Source: Kitasatospora albolonga
GTDB lineage: Bacteria; Actinomycetota; Actinomycetes; Streptomycetales; Streptomycetaceae
Direction of reading: 5' to 3'
Assembly: GCA_002082585.1 (NCBI GenBank)
Contig: CP020563.1
Span: forward strand, 7,963,789 to 8,027,788
DNA: 64,000 nucleotides
Below the pieces are notes generated by a model, which was given only the letters and a program-made list of their open reading frames with translations, ran no database searches and was not told the origin of the DNA. Position numbers and translations under genes: made by a program. Numbering within the stretch: the stretch's first letter is position 1; each line of letters begins with the position of its first letter. Below are positions 36,158 to 45,401 of this stretch, piece after piece.

Positions 36158-37777
36158 TCAGCGCGCCCCGAACTTCTGCGTCCACACCGGGCCGCCCCCG
36201 GAGTCCACCTTCCCTATACCCATCTCCTTGAAGGAGCAGTTCAGGATGTTCGCGCGGTGCCCCGGACTGTCCATCCACGCCTGCATCACATCGGCCGCGG
36301 TCCGCTGCCCCTTGGCGATGTTCTCGCCGTAGGTGCTCCACCGGTATCCGGCCGCGGTGATCCGGTCGCCCGGGCTGGTGCCGTCCAGGGAGGTGTGCGA
36401 GAAGTAGTCCCGGGACGCCATGTCGGCGGAGTGCCGCTGCGCCGCCGTCGCCAGCAGGTCGTTGGAGGCCACCGGACCGCAGCCCTCCTTCGCCCGCTCG
36501 GCGTTGACGATCTGGAGGACCTGGCCGCCCACCGACGCCGGGGGCGCGGGCGCCGGTGCGGGCGGCGGCGGGGGCTTGGGGGCGGGGGCGGCCGAGCTCG
36601 GGGCGGGGGGCCGGGTGCTCTTCGTCGGGGAAGCCTTCGGCGTACGCGAAGGGGTCGGCGACGGGGACGCGCTGGCCGAGGGGGAGGCGGAGGAGGCCGA
36701 GGCCGACGGCGAAGGAGCCGTCGGCGTGGGTGTGGGGGAGGGGGCGGCCGTCGTGGGCGGGGCCGTCGCGCTCTCCGTCGGAGCCCCGGCGCTCAGGGTC
36801 GTCGCGTCCCGCTCTTCGCCGTCGGTGTAGAGGTGTACGGCTGCGCCACCGGTACCGAGCGCCGCGACGGCCACCACGGCGGCGATGGCCGAGTTGCGGC
36901 GCCGCCGCCGTACCTGGCCGCGCCTGCGCTCGGCGCGGCCCGCACCGGACTCGGGGGCCACGGTGAGGTGCGCGGCCGTCGGCAGGAGATCCGGGGCCAC
37001 CATGCCTGCGGCGGCCCCGGCCACCGGGACCAGCGCCAGACCCACCAGCAGCCCCTCCGCGGGCACGAGCCCCGAGCCGTGCCCCGAACAGACGGTGCAC
37101 TCACGGGCGTGGCGGGCGAGCCGCTTGCGCCACAGGGCGGAGGGGACCCCGTCCCAGCCCGCCGTCATGTCCTCCAGCAGTACGCACGGCGGGTCGGCCG
37201 CCAGCGCGCCCACCACGACCCTGGCCGCCTCCAGCTGCGCCTTCATCCGCTGGACGCGTACGGCCGTGTGCTGGGGGGAGAGCTCCATGGCCGCCGCGAC
37301 CTCGGCCCGCGACAGCTGGCCCGCCGTCTCCAGCCACCACAGCGACAGCAACGCGCGGTCGTCCTCGTCCAGCCACCGCGTCGCCTCCGCCACCTGACGC
37401 CGCTGCCCGGTCAGCCCGAGCCGCAGAATGGTCACCTCGACGAAGTCGGCGCGCGGGTCGGGCAGGTCGTAGGCGTCGTCCAGCCGGTCGGCGGAGACCG
37501 TCCCCGCCTGGCCCTCGCGCCAGTGCCGGCGTATCTCGTTCATGGCTATCGCCACCAGCCAGGAACGGAACCTCTCCGGATCACGGAGCTCGGGCAGGCT
37601 GCGCAGCATGCGCAGCACGGTCTCCTGCACCACGTCGTCGACGTCCGCGTGCCCGTTCAACGCCCGGCCGACGACGTTGTACAGCAGCGGCAGATACGAC
37701 GCGACGAGCCGGTCCTTGGCTCCCTGGTCGCCGCTTCGCGCCGCCTCGATCAAGGCCGTCCCGTGATCCTTGCCCAT
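36158..37777 (-). CDS. ECF sigma factor fused to ZAS-like motif, membrane segment and CAP (SCP/PR1) domain
   Basis: A 539-residue single frame combines a full ECF sigma factor (region 2 around residues 20-90; region 4 about 135-185), a zinc-finger motif HARECTVC (H-x3-C-x2-C, near 230), and hydrophobic segments near 245-270 and 295-317. A Ser/Pro/Thr stalk follows (about 340-412), then a CAP domain (415-539) with HSADMASRDYFSHTSLDG, GENIAKG and WMDSPGHRANIL. Sigma and regulatory parts face the cytoplasm; the CAP domain should be outside. The ATG at 37777 has GGAAGAG upstream. This joins what is normally a sigma/anti-sigma pair and an extracytoplasmic output or sensor into one protein. Confidence 0.88.
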   Translation of the reverse strand: MGKDHGTALIEAARSGDQGAKDRLVASYLPLLYNVVGRALNGHADVDDVVQETVLRMLRSLPELRDPERFRSWLVAIAMNEIRRHWREGQAGTVSADRLDDAYDLPDPRADFVEVTILRLGLTGQRRQVAEATRWLDEDDRALLSLWWLETAGQLSRAEVAAAMELSPQHTAVRVQRMKAQLEAARVVVGALAADPPCVLLEDMTAGWDGVPSALWRKRLARHARECTVCSGHGSGLVPAEGLLVGLALVPVAGAAAGMVAPDLLPTAAHLTVAPESGAGRAERRRGQVRRRRRNSAIAAVVAVAALGTGGAAVHLYTDGEERDATTLSAGAPTESATAPPTTAAPSPTPTPTAPSPSASASSASPSASASPSPTPSRTPKASPTKSTRPPAPSSAAPAPKPPPPPAPAPAPPASVGGQVLQIVNAERAKEGCGPVASNDLLATAAQRHSADMASRDYFSHTSLDGTSPGDRITAAGYRWSTYGENIAKGQRTAADVMQAWMDSPGHRANILNCSFKEMGIGKVDSGGGPVWTQKFGAR

Positions 37778-37962
37778 GCTGTGCTCACTCTTCCGGGGTC
37801 CGGTGCTGTCACTTCCCACACTCGGGAGATGCGGTGCGGGCCGGACAATAACAAGAATCGGATAAGCATCCCGGATTTCTTCCCGCACCTCCCGTGTCCT
37901 TCAGGGAGCACTCGGCGCTCAGTACCCGGCTTCAGGAAGCACCCGGCACCCGGACGGACAGC

Positions 37963-38009
37963 GCACCCGGCCCGTGCCACAGGGGTGACCCGTGGCACGG
38001 ACCGGGTGC
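37963..38009. terminator. strong hairpin terminator
   Basis: An 18-nt arm (37963-37980) pairs with 37992-38009 with one C-A mismatch and an 11-nt loop, just past the stop of the small antitoxin-like gene on the minus strand. Confidence 0.8.
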
Positions 38010-38040
38010 GAGCGGACAGGGGCCGGCCGACCGGCCGCGT

Positions 38041-38235
38041 TCAGGCGCGGGGCGGCCCGTCCTGGTCGCGCTCCGTGCCGAACTGCTGCTTGAGCTTGTC
38101 CTGGGCGGTGTCGACCTGACCGCTGTACTTGCCCTTGGTCCGGTCGTCGACCATGTCACCCGCCTTGTCGATGCCCTTCCCGGCCTGGTCCTCATGGCCC
38201 TTGAACATCTTCTTGATCTTGTCCAGTGCGGACAT
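38041..38235 (-). CDS. MT0933-like antitoxin family / CsbD-like small protein
   Basis: Sixty-four residues beginning MSALDKIKKMFKGHEDQAGKGIDKAGDMVDDRTKGKYSGQ, which matches the PF14013 (MT0933-like antitoxin) family; these are highly charged helical proteins, some annotated as antitoxins and some as general stress proteins. No toxin gene is next to it, so antitoxin activity is doubtful here. GAGGAGG precedes the ATG. Confidence 0.8.
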   Translation of the reverse strand: MSALDKIKKMFKGHEDQAGKGIDKAGDMVDDRTKGKYSGQVDTAQDKLKQQFGTERDQDGPPRA

Positions 38236-38414
38236 GCCTGATCCTCCTCGCCTCTGCACCCCCACCCATCAAGGGTCACCGCACCCGGCCCGGCCCGCAT
38301 CCGCGCGGCCCCGGCGCAGCGCCCGGAGCCCGTCGCGCGGTGAACCGCGGAAGCCCGGAAGTGTGAACCCGCGTGGGCTGGGCAGATACCGGTCACCTGG
38401 AGGAGGTGGTGGCC

Positions 38415-38513
38415 ATGGGCCGCATCCGCATCGTTGTCCGTCGACCCCCGCCCCCGTCCGGGCCGCCCCCGCTCGACCTGCGCACTCCGTCCGGGCGGCC
38501 ACTGCCCTACTGA
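38415..38513 (+). CDS. possible 32-residue proline-rich peptide
   Basis: An ATG at 38415 is preceded by GGAGGAGG at a workable distance and opens a 32-codon frame: MGRIRIVVRRPPPP followed by SGPPPLDLRTPSGRPLPY and a TGA. The peptide is basic and proline-rich. It sits in the 327-bp gap between divergent and convergent genes. Expression is inferred only from the ribosome-binding site; it may be fortuitous. Confidence 0.35.
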   Translation: MGRIRIVVRRPPPPSGPPPLDLRTPSGRPLPY

Positions 38514-38562
38514 ACGGAGTACGGCGACCGGGCACCGGCACCCAGCGAGTGCGGCGGGCCCG

Positions 38563-39567
38563 TCACCGGCCGGAGTGCGGCGGCTCGTCGTCGTACCGCC
38601 CCGAAGGCGGTCCCGGCAGCGGCGCGAGCTGCTCCACCAGCGCCTCCAGCTCCACCACCGCGTGCTCCGTTTCGCGGCGGATGTTCTGGTGCTCGGCCAC
38701 GATCGCCCCGAGCAGCAGCGCCGTGAGCGCCACGCACCCGTTGAGCACGGTCAGATTGGCCATGATCTCCATCAGCGTGTGCCCCGCGAACGGGCCCAGC
38801 GCATCCGTCCCGGCGGTGATCGCCAGCACCGACACCACCAGGGCGCACGGCGCGCTGCCGGGCAGCTGGAAGCGGAGCGCCGCCCAGATGATCACCGGGA
38901 ACACCAGATAGATCATCGAGAGCGAGCTCCTCGTGGAGATGAGCCCCGCCGCGACCACGACGACCGCCAGGAGGCACGCCTCCGGCCACCGGTCGGACAG
39001 CCGGGGCCACCGCACCCGGCTCAGCACCAGCAGTACGGGGGTGACCACGAGGACCCCCATGGCGTCCCCGGCCCACCACGACGACCAGACCAGCCAGAAC
39101 CGTCCCGGGGGGACCTTGTCGTCGAGCATCAGCGTCACGCTCCCGGCGGTGGCGCTGATCAGCATCCCGGCGAACGCGCCGAGGAAGACCAGGCAGACCC
39201 CGTCCCGCAGCCTGGCCAGCTCGCCGCGGAAACCCACCCGGCGCAGCAGCGCGTAGGCGGCGAGCGGCGCGAGGGTGTTGCCGAGGACGATGCCCAGCCG
39301 GGACATGGTGAACGCGTCACCGATGGCGGAGACGGTGAAGAGCGCTCCCAGGGCGATACCCGGCCAGATCCGGGCCCCGAGGTACAGCAGGGCGGCGAGC
39401 GAGATCCCGGTGGGCGGCCAGAGCGGGGTGACCACGGCACCGTCCACCACCACCTGGCGCGTCAGCCCGAGCCGTCCCGACAGGTAGTAGGCGCCGGCCA
39501 CGCCCAGGACCTGCGCCACGTACACGGCCCCACGTCTGGCTTCCTTGCTGTGGATCACAGCTCTCAT
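38563..39567 (-). CDS. MASE1 domain membrane sensor without an output domain
   Basis: The 334-residue protein has eight or so membrane segments with MASE1 features (LTRQVVVDGAVVTPLWPPTGISLAALLYLG and GDAMGVLVVTPVLL) and ends in a short cytoplasmic tail with a coiled region (EHQNIRRETEHAVVELEALVEQL). In other bacteria MASE1 precedes a kinase or GGDEF output domain; here none follows. It lies downstream of a SpoIIE phosphatase gene on the same strand (100 nt gap), which could be its functional partner. Start codon uncertain. Confidence 0.8.
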   Translation of the reverse strand: MRAVIHSKEARRGAVYVAQVLGVAGAYYLSGRLGLTRQVVVDGAVVTPLWPPTGISLAALLYLGARIWPGIALGALFTVSAIGDAFTMSRLGIVLGNTLAPLAAYALLRRVGFRGELARLRDGVCLVFLGAFAGMLISATAGSVTLMLDDKVPPGRFWLVWSSWWAGDAMGVLVVTPVLLVLSRVRWPRLSDRWPEACLLAVVVVAAGLISTRSSLSMIYLVFPVIIWAALRFQLPGSAPCALVVSVLAITAGTDALGPFAGHTLMEIMANLTVLNGCVALTALLLGAIVAEHQNIRRETEHAVVELEALVEQLAPLPGPPSGRYDDEPPHSGR

Positions 39568-39667
39568 CAGACACCGACCGCGCGGGGGAGACCGCCGGTG
39601 ACACGCCCCCTACGGTTCCCGCGTCACCGTTCCCGTACCGCCGTCGCCGTGCCGCCGGGGCACCCGG

Positions 39668-40495
39668 TCACCGCCCCCGGGCCGGAGCATGGCGCAGTAC
39701 GAGCACGGCCGCGTCGTCCTCGTGCCCCGTCAGCTCGGCCGCCCCCAGGACACCGTCGGCCAGCTCGTCCGCGTTCGCCCCGGCATGCGCGGCCACCAGC
39801 CGCCGCACTCGGTCCAGGCCGTCCTCGATCAGCAGCGACGGGCCCTCCACCACCCCGTCGGTGAGCAGCACGATCGCGCCCTCGGTGTGCAGGGTGCGCC
39901 GGGTGACCGGATACCTCTCACCCGTCTGGATGCCCAGCGGTAGTCCCCCCGGGTCCTCCGTGACGCCCGACCGCCCGTCCACGGTCGCCCACACGCTGGC
40001 CACATGCCCGGCCCGCGCACTGTGCAGCTCCCAGGTGCGCGGGTCCAGCCGCAGGAACGTACAGGTCGCGAAGAGACCGGAGTCCACCGAGAGCAGGAGG
40101 TCGTTGGTCCGGCCCATCACCTCGCCCGGGTCGGAGACCGTACCGGCGATCGCCCGCATGGCGATGCGCACCTGCCCCATGAAGGCCGCCGCCTCCACGT
40201 CGTGCCCCTGGACGTCACCGATCGCGAACCCGAGGGCACCGTCCGCGAGCGCGAAGCCGTCGTACCAGTCGCCGCCGATGTCCAGGCCGTCCCGGGCGGG
40301 CGTGTACCGCGCGGCGGACTGGAGACCGGGGAGGGCGGGCAGGGTCGCCGGAAGCATGTCGCGCTGAAGGGCCTGCGCGAGTTCCACTCTGGCCTGGTGG
40401 AATTCCACCTCCCGCCGAGCGCGGGCAGTGAGGCTCTGCAACGTGGTGAGCAGGTCCTCGGCGCTTACTGAGCGGGGAGTCCGACGCCGGTTCAT
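39668..40495 (-). CDS. SpoIIE-type PP2C serine phosphatase
   Basis: The 275-residue protein has a short N-terminal helix then a complete SpoIIE domain: GGDWYDGFALADG (about residues 74-86), GDVQGHDVEAAAFMG, GLPLGIQTG, LLTDGVVEGPS and EDDAAVLVLRH. It should dephosphorylate an anti-sigma antagonist. It has no sensor domain of its own, and the downstream MASE1 protein may supply the membrane sensing. GGAG precedes the ATG. Confidence 0.9.
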   Translation of the reverse strand: MNRRRTPRSVSAEDLLTTLQSLTARARREVEFHQARVELAQALQRDMLPATLPALPGLQSAARYTPARDGLDIGGDWYDGFALADGALGFAIGDVQGHDVEAAAFMGQVRIAMRAIAGTVSDPGEVMGRTNDLLLSVDSGLFATCTFLRLDPRTWELHSARAGHVASVWATVDGRSGVTEDPGGLPLGIQTGERYPVTRRTLHTEGAIVLLTDGVVEGPSLLIEDGLDRVRRLVAAHAGANADELADGVLGAAELTGHEDDAAVLVLRHAPARGR

Positions 40496-40567
40496 GGGCT
40501 GCTCCGCGGTGCGTGAGTCCCTGAATCATATGGTCTGCACCCCCCAGCGGCGACTTCGTGGGGCTCC

Positions 40568-41188
40568 TCAGGGCCGCCGGGCCCGGTACAGATCGCGGAG
40601 CAGGGCGATCTCGGCTCCGTGGTGCAGGATCTCCTGGTTCACCCACCAGACGACATCGACGAACAGGTCCTCGGCATCGCTGCCGTACGGATAGACGCTG
40701 TGTCCGACAGTGTCGAGAGCGGCATCGTCCGCGCCGAGCAGCGCCGTGCGCCACGCGTCCGCCGCGGCGGAGAACGACGCCACCGCCCCGGCGGCGTCGC
40801 CGGGGACGGGGAGGTCGGCCCGGGACAGGGAGCGGCCGCCGTCCGTGTGGTCCGCGCGGAGCGTCAGCATCTCGCTCACATGGCTGAGCCGCCAGGCGAT
40901 GGTGGTGAACGGCGGCGGAAAAGGGTGCGGCGACCGCGCGGAGTCGCGCCCCCAGTCGCCGCGCCCTTCGAGCACCGTGGCACGCGGCCCGGGCCCCGCC
41001 GCACGGCGGCGGACGGACCAGCAGTCCGGCACGGGCTCCCAGAAGTACTCGTCGTCGCCGAGCGGGGTGACGCCGATCCGGACACCGTTCCCGCTGTCCA
41101 TGAGAGGCCCCGCCAGACGGCCGGTGAGCCGCTCACGGGCGAAGTCGAACTGCTCCAGCAGGGGGACGAGGCGTGGCGGTGTGACCAT
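40568..41188 (-). CDS. DinB family protein
   Basis: A 206-residue helical protein with the DinB four-helix pattern and metal-binding histidines in IAWRLSHVSEML and WVNQEILHHGAEIALLRDLYR. The family includes thiol-dependent (mycothiol or bacillithiol) transferases. Here the third histidine appears in the HHGAE motif near the C-terminus. Function is not known. ATG at 41188 was selected by similarity to family starts. Confidence 0.8.
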   Translation of the reverse strand: MVTPPRLVPLLEQFDFARERLTGRLAGPLMDSGNGVRIGVTPLGDDEYFWEPVPDCWSVRRRAAGPGPRATVLEGRGDWGRDSARSPHPFPPPFTTIAWRLSHVSEMLTLRADHTDGGRSLSRADLPVPGDAAGAVASFSAAADAWRTALLGADDAALDTVGHSVYPYGSDAEDLFVDVVWWVNQEILHHGAEIALLRDLYRARRP

Positions 41189-41413
41189 CGGGGGGGCTGC
41201 TCCTGAACGTGCGCGTCGCGTGGGGCCGGTCCGCCGGGACCCTTCCACACGGGTCCACCGACCGCATCCGCTTTCCTGCCGGGGGCTTCGAGGGCTCCGG
41301 GGCCTTTCGAGAGCTCCGGGCAGGTGCCGAGGGCGTCCGGCCCGACGCCCGGCCGGTGGCCGGATGGCCCCGCACGCCGGGCCGTTGTCAGTGGCCGGTG
41401 GGATGCTGCCTGC

Positions 41414-41683
41414 ATGGACGAGCTGATGAGGCAGCGACGGGTGTACGGCACCGATCACGATGATCCGCACCCCGGCCCGAGGCCGGGCCACGACTACCGG
41501 GAACTGGTCGGCGGCCCGCTCGACGGCCTGCTCCTGGACGTCACCGGCTGGAGCGACGAGGCCCTGCGCGAGGGGGCCGGGCTGGTCACCGAGATAGGCG
41601 CCTACGGACCGGGCGGCCGTGCCGAGTACGGGCCCCGCTCGATCGACGGCCACCAGTGGGACTGGCGCGGAGACGTGCGCTGA
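41414..41683 (+). CDS. small hypothetical protein
   Basis: Eighty-nine residues, with GGPLDGLLLDVTGW and YGPRSIDGHQWDWRGDVR, acidic and without membrane segments. The coding frame and codon use look genuine; the ribosome-binding site is weak. No family known to me. Confidence 0.5.
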   Translation: MDELMRQRRVYGTDHDDPHPGPRPGHDYRELVGGPLDGLLLDVTGWSDEALREGAGLVTEIGAYGPGGRAEYGPRSIDGHQWDWRGDVR

Positions 41684-41846
41684 GGGGGACCCGTTCTCCG
41701 GGGGAGGCCGCGCCGGGCACCGCCGCGGCACACGCCCGGCTGCCCAAGGCACCCGCCCCGGCCCCGCTGGACGGGAGACCAGCCCCGGCCCCGCTGGGCG
41801 GGGGAGGAGAACAGGACCGTCACACCGTCCGATAGATTTCCCGGTC

Positions 41847-43322
41847 ATGTGGGCTTTGAGTGCTGTCGGACACCGTCGGCTGGGCGCGGCAGGCGCCCTG
41901 GCCGCCGCAGCGGGCGGCTGGATCTCCGGAAAGCTGCCGGCCCACGACCCCTGGGGCCTGTGGATCGACCACGGGCCCACCGTGCGGACGGCCGCCGCCG
42001 TCCTCGCCTACACCGGGCTGACCGTCCTCGTCGTCGCCTGGTGGCAGTACGGCAGAACCGCCTCCTCCGTGCGCGAGACGCTCGTCACCCTCGCCTGGTG
42101 GACGGCGCCGTTCCTGCTCGTGCCCCCGCTCTACAGCGCCGACGTCTACAGCTACATCGCCCAGGGCGCGATGGTCATCGAGGGCCACGACGTCTACAGC
42201 GTCGGCCCCTCCAGCCTGGACCCCGCCGGGATCGGCGGCGACGCGGCGGCGAGCGTCGGCAACCACTGGCGCGACACCCCGGCCCCGTACGGCCCCCTCT
42301 TCCTGCTGCTCTCCGCCGCCGTGGCCAAGGTGACCGGCGGCACGATCGTGCCCGCCGTCCTGGCGATGCGCCTCATCGCGCTCGCCTCGCTCCTCCTGAT
42401 CGTCTGGGCCCTGCGCCGACTGGCCCGCGAGCACGGCCGCAGCGAGAGCCGCGCCCTGTGGCTGGGGGCGCTCAACCCGCTCCTGCTGATGCACGTGGTC
42501 GCGGGCATGCACAACGACGGTCTGATGATCGGCCTGATGCTGGCCGGGCTGGTGCTCGCGCTGCGCGGCAGCTGGGTCGCGGGCAGCGCCCTCGTCGGGC
42601 TCGCGATGATGGTCAAGTCCCCGGCCGCCGTGTCACTGCTGTTCATCGGTGTCACCGTGCACGCGTCGGCGACCGGTCCGCAGCTCCGCCGCTGGGCCAA
42701 GGGGCTCCTCGCACCGGGCCTCGTCGCGTGCGCCGTGGCCGGGTCCGCGACGCTGGTCAGCGGCACCGGCTTCGGCTGGCTCAGGACCCAGGGCGTCGCG
42801 GGCAACATCCACACCGCGCTCTCCGTCGTCAGCGACCTCGGTCTCGGCCTCGGCGAACTGGGCCGCCTGCTCCTGGGCACCGACCCCGAACCGGTCAAGT
42901 CCGCCGTGCAGACCCTCGGCCTGGCCGTCGCCGTCGTCCTGATCCTCGTCCTGGCCCGGAAGTCGATGAACGGCCATCTGCCCCCGGTCCACGCCCTGGG
43001 CCTGGCCCTGCTCGTCCTGGTCGCGCTCTCGCCCATGGTGCAGCCCTGGTACCTCCTGTGGGGGCTGGTCGTCGTGGCCGCCACCCAGCAGCACGGCCGG
43101 GTCACCACGGTCCTCGTCGTCCTGTCGGCGGCGCTCGTGTACGAGACCCACCCCACGGGAGCCACCCCGCCCTACGGGTTCGCCCTCGCCGCGGTCGCCG
43201 CCGTCATCGCCACGCTCGCCGTCCGCCGCACCCCGCTCCTCCCGGAGCCCGCCCAGGTGCCCGCACCCCGCAACGGCCGCCCGGCCGCCCCGCTGAACAC
43301 CGACGCCCGGCTCAGCGGCTGA
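41847..43322 (+). CDS. MptB-like polyprenol-phosphomannose-dependent mannosyltransferase
   Basis: The 491-residue membrane protein has about twelve hydrophobic segments, with the acidic motif YSADVYSYIAQGAMV after the third segment, where GT-C glycosyltransferases hold the catalytic Asp, and further conserved text (GNHWRDTPAPYGPLFLLLSA and MVQPWYLLWGLV). It fits the alpha-1,6-mannosyltransferase MptA/MptB family, which extends mannan cores of lipoglycans using polyprenol-phosphomannose on the outer membrane face. Streptomycetes keep such proteins although they lack lipoarabinomannan. No ribosome-binding site is strong; ATG at 41847 gives the expected N-terminal membrane segment. Confidence 0.82.
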   Translation: MWALSAVGHRRLGAAGALAAAAGGWISGKLPAHDPWGLWIDHGPTVRTAAAVLAYTGLTVLVVAWWQYGRTASSVRETLVTLAWWTAPFLLVPPLYSADVYSYIAQGAMVIEGHDVYSVGPSSLDPAGIGGDAAASVGNHWRDTPAPYGPLFLLLSAAVAKVTGGTIVPAVLAMRLIALASLLLIVWALRRLAREHGRSESRALWLGALNPLLLMHVVAGMHNDGLMIGLMLAGLVLALRGSWVAGSALVGLAMMVKSPAAVSLLFIGVTVHASATGPQLRRWAKGLLAPGLVACAVAGSATLVSGTGFGWLRTQGVAGNIHTALSVVSDLGLGLGELGRLLLGTDPEPVKSAVQTLGLAVAVVLILVLARKSMNGHLPPVHALGLALLVLVALSPMVQPWYLLWGLVVVAATQQHGRVTTVLVVLSAALVYETHPTGATPPYGFALAAVAAVIATLAVRRTPLLPEPAQVPAPRNGRPAAPLNTDARLSG

Positions 43323-43649
43323 GCACCGACAGCACCGCGCGGAAAAACGCTCGACGCCCCGCACGGGCCTCCCGTACGCTGATCACGTCCTGTTGTCTCC
43401 GATAGAGGTGGACGTTGCGCATCTGAGGTCCGCGATCATCACGCGGTACGGCCCGGCCCGTACGCCGGTCACGACGCTGTCGGCACACCTGCCGCCCGTG
43501 GCCCCCGCGTGGATGCGACCTCGGTGCTGAGCCGTCCCGCCCTCCCGCAGGACCTCTCACCCCCACCCTCCGGTTTCCCCGGCCCGGTCGCCGCGTGCTG
43601 CTCGCATACGAAGCCCCCCTTCCCAGCGCCTTCGACTGCGAGAACCCAC
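43323..43649. other. 327-bp region upstream of the ABC-F gene
   Basis: No conserved gene is seen. A 40-codon frame starting GTG at 43408 (ending 43530) lies in the leader of the ABC-F gene and could be a regulatory leader peptide, since ABC-F resistance genes are often controlled by ribosome stalling; it lacks a good ribosome-binding site. A short minus-strand frame (43312-43422) also occurs and seems spurious. Confidence 0.3.
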
Positions 43650-45311
43650 ATGAGCCATCCCACCGCGCCCAGCGCTTCCGCCGCCTGTTCCGGCCTGACC
43701 TTCCACTGGCCCGACGGCACCACCGTCCTCGACGGGCTCTCCCTCACCGTCCCCCGGGGCTGTACCGGACTGGTCGGCGCCAACGGCACCGGCAAGTCCA
43801 CCCTGCTCCACCTGCTCGCCGGACGGCTGCGCCCCTCCCAGGGCTCCGTCACCGTCGGCGGCAGCCTCGCCCACCTTCCCCAGGACATCACCCTCGACAC
43901 GGACCTCAGGGTCGACGCGGCCCTGGGCATCGCAGGGCGGCGCGCCGCCCTGCGCGCCATCGAATCCGGAGACGTAAAAGAAGAACACTTCGAGACCGTC
44001 GGGGACGACTGGGACGTCGAGGAGCGCGCCCTGGCCACCCTCGGCTCGCTCGGACTCGGCTCCATCGACCTGGACCGCACCGTCGGCCGGCTGTCCGGCG
44101 GCGAGACCGTCCTGCTGTGTCTGGCCGCCCTGCTGCTGGAGCGCCCCGACGTCCTGCTCCTCGACGAACCGACCAACAACCTGGACCTGTTCGCCCGCCG
44201 TCGGCTCTACGAGGCCGTGGACTCCTGGCGTACGGGCATCCTCGTCGTCGTCAGCCACGACCAAGAGCTCCTGGAACGGGTCGACCGGATCGCGGAACTG
44301 CGCTCGGGCTCCGTCAGCTGGTACGGCGGCGGCTGGTCCGACTACCAGGAGGCTCTCGCCACCCAGCAGGAGGCGGCCGGCCGGATGCTGCGCTCCGCCG
44401 AGGCCGACGTACGGCGCCAGCAGCGCGAGCTGGAGGAGGCCCGGATCAAGGTGGCCCGCCGACAGCGCCACGACAAGAAGCTGAACGACCGGCGGCGGGC
44501 CCCGCGCATCGTCGCGGGCGAACGCAAGCGCAACGCCCAGGAGTCCGGCGACCGGCTGCGGGTACTGCACGAGGACCGGCTCGACGAGGCCCGCGAACGG
44601 CGGGAGGAGGCGGCCGAGGCGATCCGCCGGGACGCCGAGATCCGCGTGGACCTGCCCCACACCGCCGTACCCGCGGGCCGCACGGTGCTGACCCTGGACG
44701 GGCTGAGCCTGCCCTTCGGGGAACTGCGCGAGGGCAGCCTCCATGTGCACGGACCGGAGCGCATCGCCCTGGTCGGCCGCAACGGGGCGGGGAAGACGAC
44801 CCTGCTGCGCACCCTCACCGGCGAGCTGGAGCCGTCGGCGGGCGAGGCCACCGTCTCCGTCCCGCTGCGCTTCCTGCCGCAGCGCCTGGACGTGCTCGAC
44901 GACGGGCTGAGCATCGCCGAGAACGTCGCCCGCGCCGCCCCCGGCCTCACCGACAACCAGATCCGCTCCCAGCTCGCACGGTTCCTCTTCAAGGGAGCGC
45001 GGGCGGAACAGCCTGCGGGGACCCTCTCCGGAGGGGAGCGGTTCCGTGCCGCCCTCGCGGCGACCATGCTCGCCGCTCCCGCCCCCCAGCTGCTGATGCT
45101 CGACGAGCCGACCAACAATCTGGACACGGCCAGCGTCCGGCAGCTGACCGGCGCCCTGACGTCCTACGAGGGAGCGCTCCTCGTCGCCAGCCACGACCTG
45201 GCGTTCCTGGACGCGATCGGGATCACCCGCTGGATCATGCTCTCGGACGGGCTCCACGAGACGAGCGCGGAGGAGGTGCGCGAGCTGCTGGGCGCATCGG
45301 ACACCGACTGA
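43650..45311 (+). CDS. ABC-F family ATPase (ribosome protection type)
   Basis: The 553-residue protein has two ABC domains and no membrane segments: Walker A GANGTGKST and GRNGAGKTT, signatures LSGGETVLLCLA and LSGGERFRAALA, and paired Walker B LLLDEPTNNLD and LMLDEPTNNLD. A charged coiled linker of about 80 residues (around residues 235-330) joins them. ABC-F proteins enter the ribosomal E site and displace antibiotics or rescue stalled ribosomes. Whether this one gives drug resistance is not evident. The ATG at 43650 has a weak ribosome-binding site. Confidence 0.88.
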   Translation: MSHPTAPSASAACSGLTFHWPDGTTVLDGLSLTVPRGCTGLVGANGTGKSTLLHLLAGRLRPSQGSVTVGGSLAHLPQDITLDTDLRVDAALGIAGRRAALRAIESGDVKEEHFETVGDDWDVEERALATLGSLGLGSIDLDRTVGRLSGGETVLLCLAALLLERPDVLLLDEPTNNLDLFARRRLYEAVDSWRTGILVVVSHDQELLERVDRIAELRSGSVSWYGGGWSDYQEALATQQEAAGRMLRSAEADVRRQQRELEEARIKVARRQRHDKKLNDRRRAPRIVAGERKRNAQESGDRLRVLHEDRLDEARERREEAAEAIRRDAEIRVDLPHTAVPAGRTVLTLDGLSLPFGELREGSLHVHGPERIALVGRNGAGKTTLLRTLTGELEPSAGEATVSVPLRFLPQRLDVLDDGLSIAENVARAAPGLTDNQIRSQLARFLFKGARAEQPAGTLSGGERFRAALAATMLAAPAPQLLMLDEPTNNLDTASVRQLTGALTSYEGALLVASHDLAFLDAIGITRWIMLSDGLHETSAEEVRELLGASDTD

Positions 45312-45401
45312 CCGCACTGATCCGGCCGACCGCGAAGACGAAGACGACGAGTCCTGGACGTGGGCCGGGGTGCGGGAGTGGGGGCAACCGCCCGGGCCCG
45401 G

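Noticed and set aside
38041..38235. Toxin-antitoxin pair around the MT0933-like gene
   Set aside because: No neighbouring toxin-like gene; family members are often just charged stress proteins.
43312..43422. 36-codon minus-strand frame starting MRNVHLYRRQQDV between the mannosyltransferase and ABC-F genes
   Set aside because: No ribosome-binding site and its end overlaps the coding region of the convergent gene; kept only as a remark.
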